Below are positions 6,071-6,448 of a stretch of DNA of 6,448 nt, piece after piece. The position numbers and the translations under genes are program-made. Below the pieces are notes generated by a model. It was not told where the DNA came from. It saw only the letters and a list, made by a program, of their open reading frames with translations, and made no database searches. This stretch comes from an uncultured Pseudomonadota bacterium (GTDB lineage Bacteria; Pseudomonadota; Gammaproteobacteria; Burkholderiales; Methylophilaceae), in contig CAINWC010000014.1 in assembly GCA_903854305.1 (NCBI GenBank), positions 1 through 6,448 of the forward strand, read 5' to 3'. The first letter of the stretch is position 1, and every line of letters begins with the position of its first letter.

Positions 6071-6100
6071 TTGTGTCATCGCTAATAAATTTAATACAAT
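6071..6100 (+). promoter_or_regulatory. Weak candidate promoter before rpoA
   Basis: TTGTGT at 6071-6076 (3 of 6 to the -35 consensus) is followed after 18 nt by TACAAT at 6095-6100 (5 of 6 to -10). The -10 box overlaps the centre of the long inverted repeat. The -35 is poor and AT-rich DNA produces such matches by chance, so this is only a possibility. Confidence 0.25.
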
Positions 6101-6115
6101 TTATTAGCGATGGCA
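6074..6115. repeat. Long inverted repeat / RNA hairpin between rpsD and rpoA
   Basis: Positions 6077-6091 and 6098-6112 are perfectly complementary over 15 bp, with a 6-nt loop (TAATAC). The stem continues outward through one G-U and two Watson-Crick pairs to 6074 and 6115, for 18 bp in total. The outer half is GC-containing (CATCGC/GCGATG) and the inner half is AT-only. GAATATATT follows, not a T-run, so it is not a standard intrinsic terminator. The rpoA Shine-Dalgarno begins 12 nt downstream. It could be an mRNA processing or stability hairpin, an attenuator, an operator or a dispersed palindrome. Confidence 0.8.
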
Positions 6116-6140
6116 GAATATATTAATAAAAGGTATAACT

Positions 6141-6448
6141 ATGCATAACAGTCCTACCGAATACTTAAAACCACGTGTTGTTGATGTTGAGGTGTTATCA
6201 CCTTTACGCGCACGTGTAACGTTAGAACCAATGGAGCGTGGCTTTGGCTATACTCTTGGTAATGCTTTGCGTCGTGTTTTATTATCTTCAATTCCTGGCT
6301 TCGCTATTACAGAAGTTAAAATTGATGGTGTAGTGCATGAGTATTCAACTTTAGATGGCGTTCAAGAAGATGTAGTCGATATTTTGCTAAATCTTAAAGG
6401 CGTTGCTTTAAAGCTAAATACTAAATCTGAAACTATTTTGACTCTAAA
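6141..6448 (+). CDS. rpoA: RNA polymerase alpha subunit, N-terminal part (cut by window end)
   Basis: The alpha subunit dimerises to start RNA polymerase assembly, and its C-terminal domain contacts UP elements and activators. The window holds 102 codons of the N-terminal domain, starting [12 protein letters not shown] and reading open to the last base. The dimer/beta-contact motif [19 protein letters not shown] is at residues 32-50. R45 is in the position of the assembly-critical E. coli R45. [21 protein letters not shown] (65-85) is also family-typical. AAAAGG at 6128-6133 is 7 nt before the ATG. The gene follows rpsD as in the standard alpha operon. The rest, and presumably rplQ, lie beyond the window. 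Confidence 0.97.
   Translation, partial: MHNSPTEYLKPRVVDVEVLSPLRARVTLEPMERGFGYTLGNALRRVLLSSIPGFAITEVKIDGVVHEYSTLDGVQEDVVDILLNLKGVALKLNTKSETILTL

Noticed and set aside
6074..6115. Intrinsic terminator before rpoA
   Set aside because: The stem is long, but it is followed by GAATATATT and not a T-run. Termination here would also cut off rpoA unless the weak promoter is real.

Overview
This window is a stretch of the bacterial spc and alpha ribosomal-protein operons, read entirely on the + strand. It runs from the last codons of rplE through rpsN, rpsH, rplF, rplR, rpsE, rpmD, rplO, secY and rpmJ (spc part). It continues through rpsM, rpsK, rpsD and the first 102 codons of rpoA (alpha part). All proteins are recognisable from their own sequence and are intact, apart from the two genes cut by the window edges. 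The base composition is AT-leaning. The protein sequences resemble those of Betaproteobacteria (for example the L5 tail, the SecY N-terminus and the rpoA start [12 protein letters not shown]). A Methylophilaceae-like or other Nitrosomonadales host is my best guess. It rests on remembered family resemblance only.

Layout. Positions 1-2841 are a tightly packed translational unit with gaps of 27 nt or less. The rpmD stop overlaps the rplO start as TAATG, and nearly every start has a clear Shine-Dalgarno sequence. secY follows with a TTG start. From the end of secY the packing loosens, with gaps of 74, 175, 75, 43 and 102 nt. infA, which usually sits between secY and rpmJ in Betaproteobacteria, is not there.

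The loose gaps hold the non-coding signals. The 175-nt rpmJ-rpsM gap has two adjacent inverted repeats whose arms share one hexamer and can pair alternatively. These are followed by a good sigma-70 promoter candidate and a short structured leader, where an alpha-operon promoter and S4-type autoregulation would be expected. The rpsM-rpsK gap has a 15-nt tandem repeat. The rpsD-rpoA gap has an 18-bp hairpin without a T-run just upstream of the rpoA ribosome binding site.

Functionally, the window supplies small-subunit proteins (S14, S8, S5, S13, S11, S4), large-subunit proteins (L5, L6, L18, L30, L15, L36), the protein translocation channel SecY, and the RNA polymerase alpha subunit. I see no mobile element, CRISPR array, tRNA or rRNA, and no sign of a novel gene system. 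What deserves a second look is the regulatory sequence between the alpha-operon genes and the missing infA.
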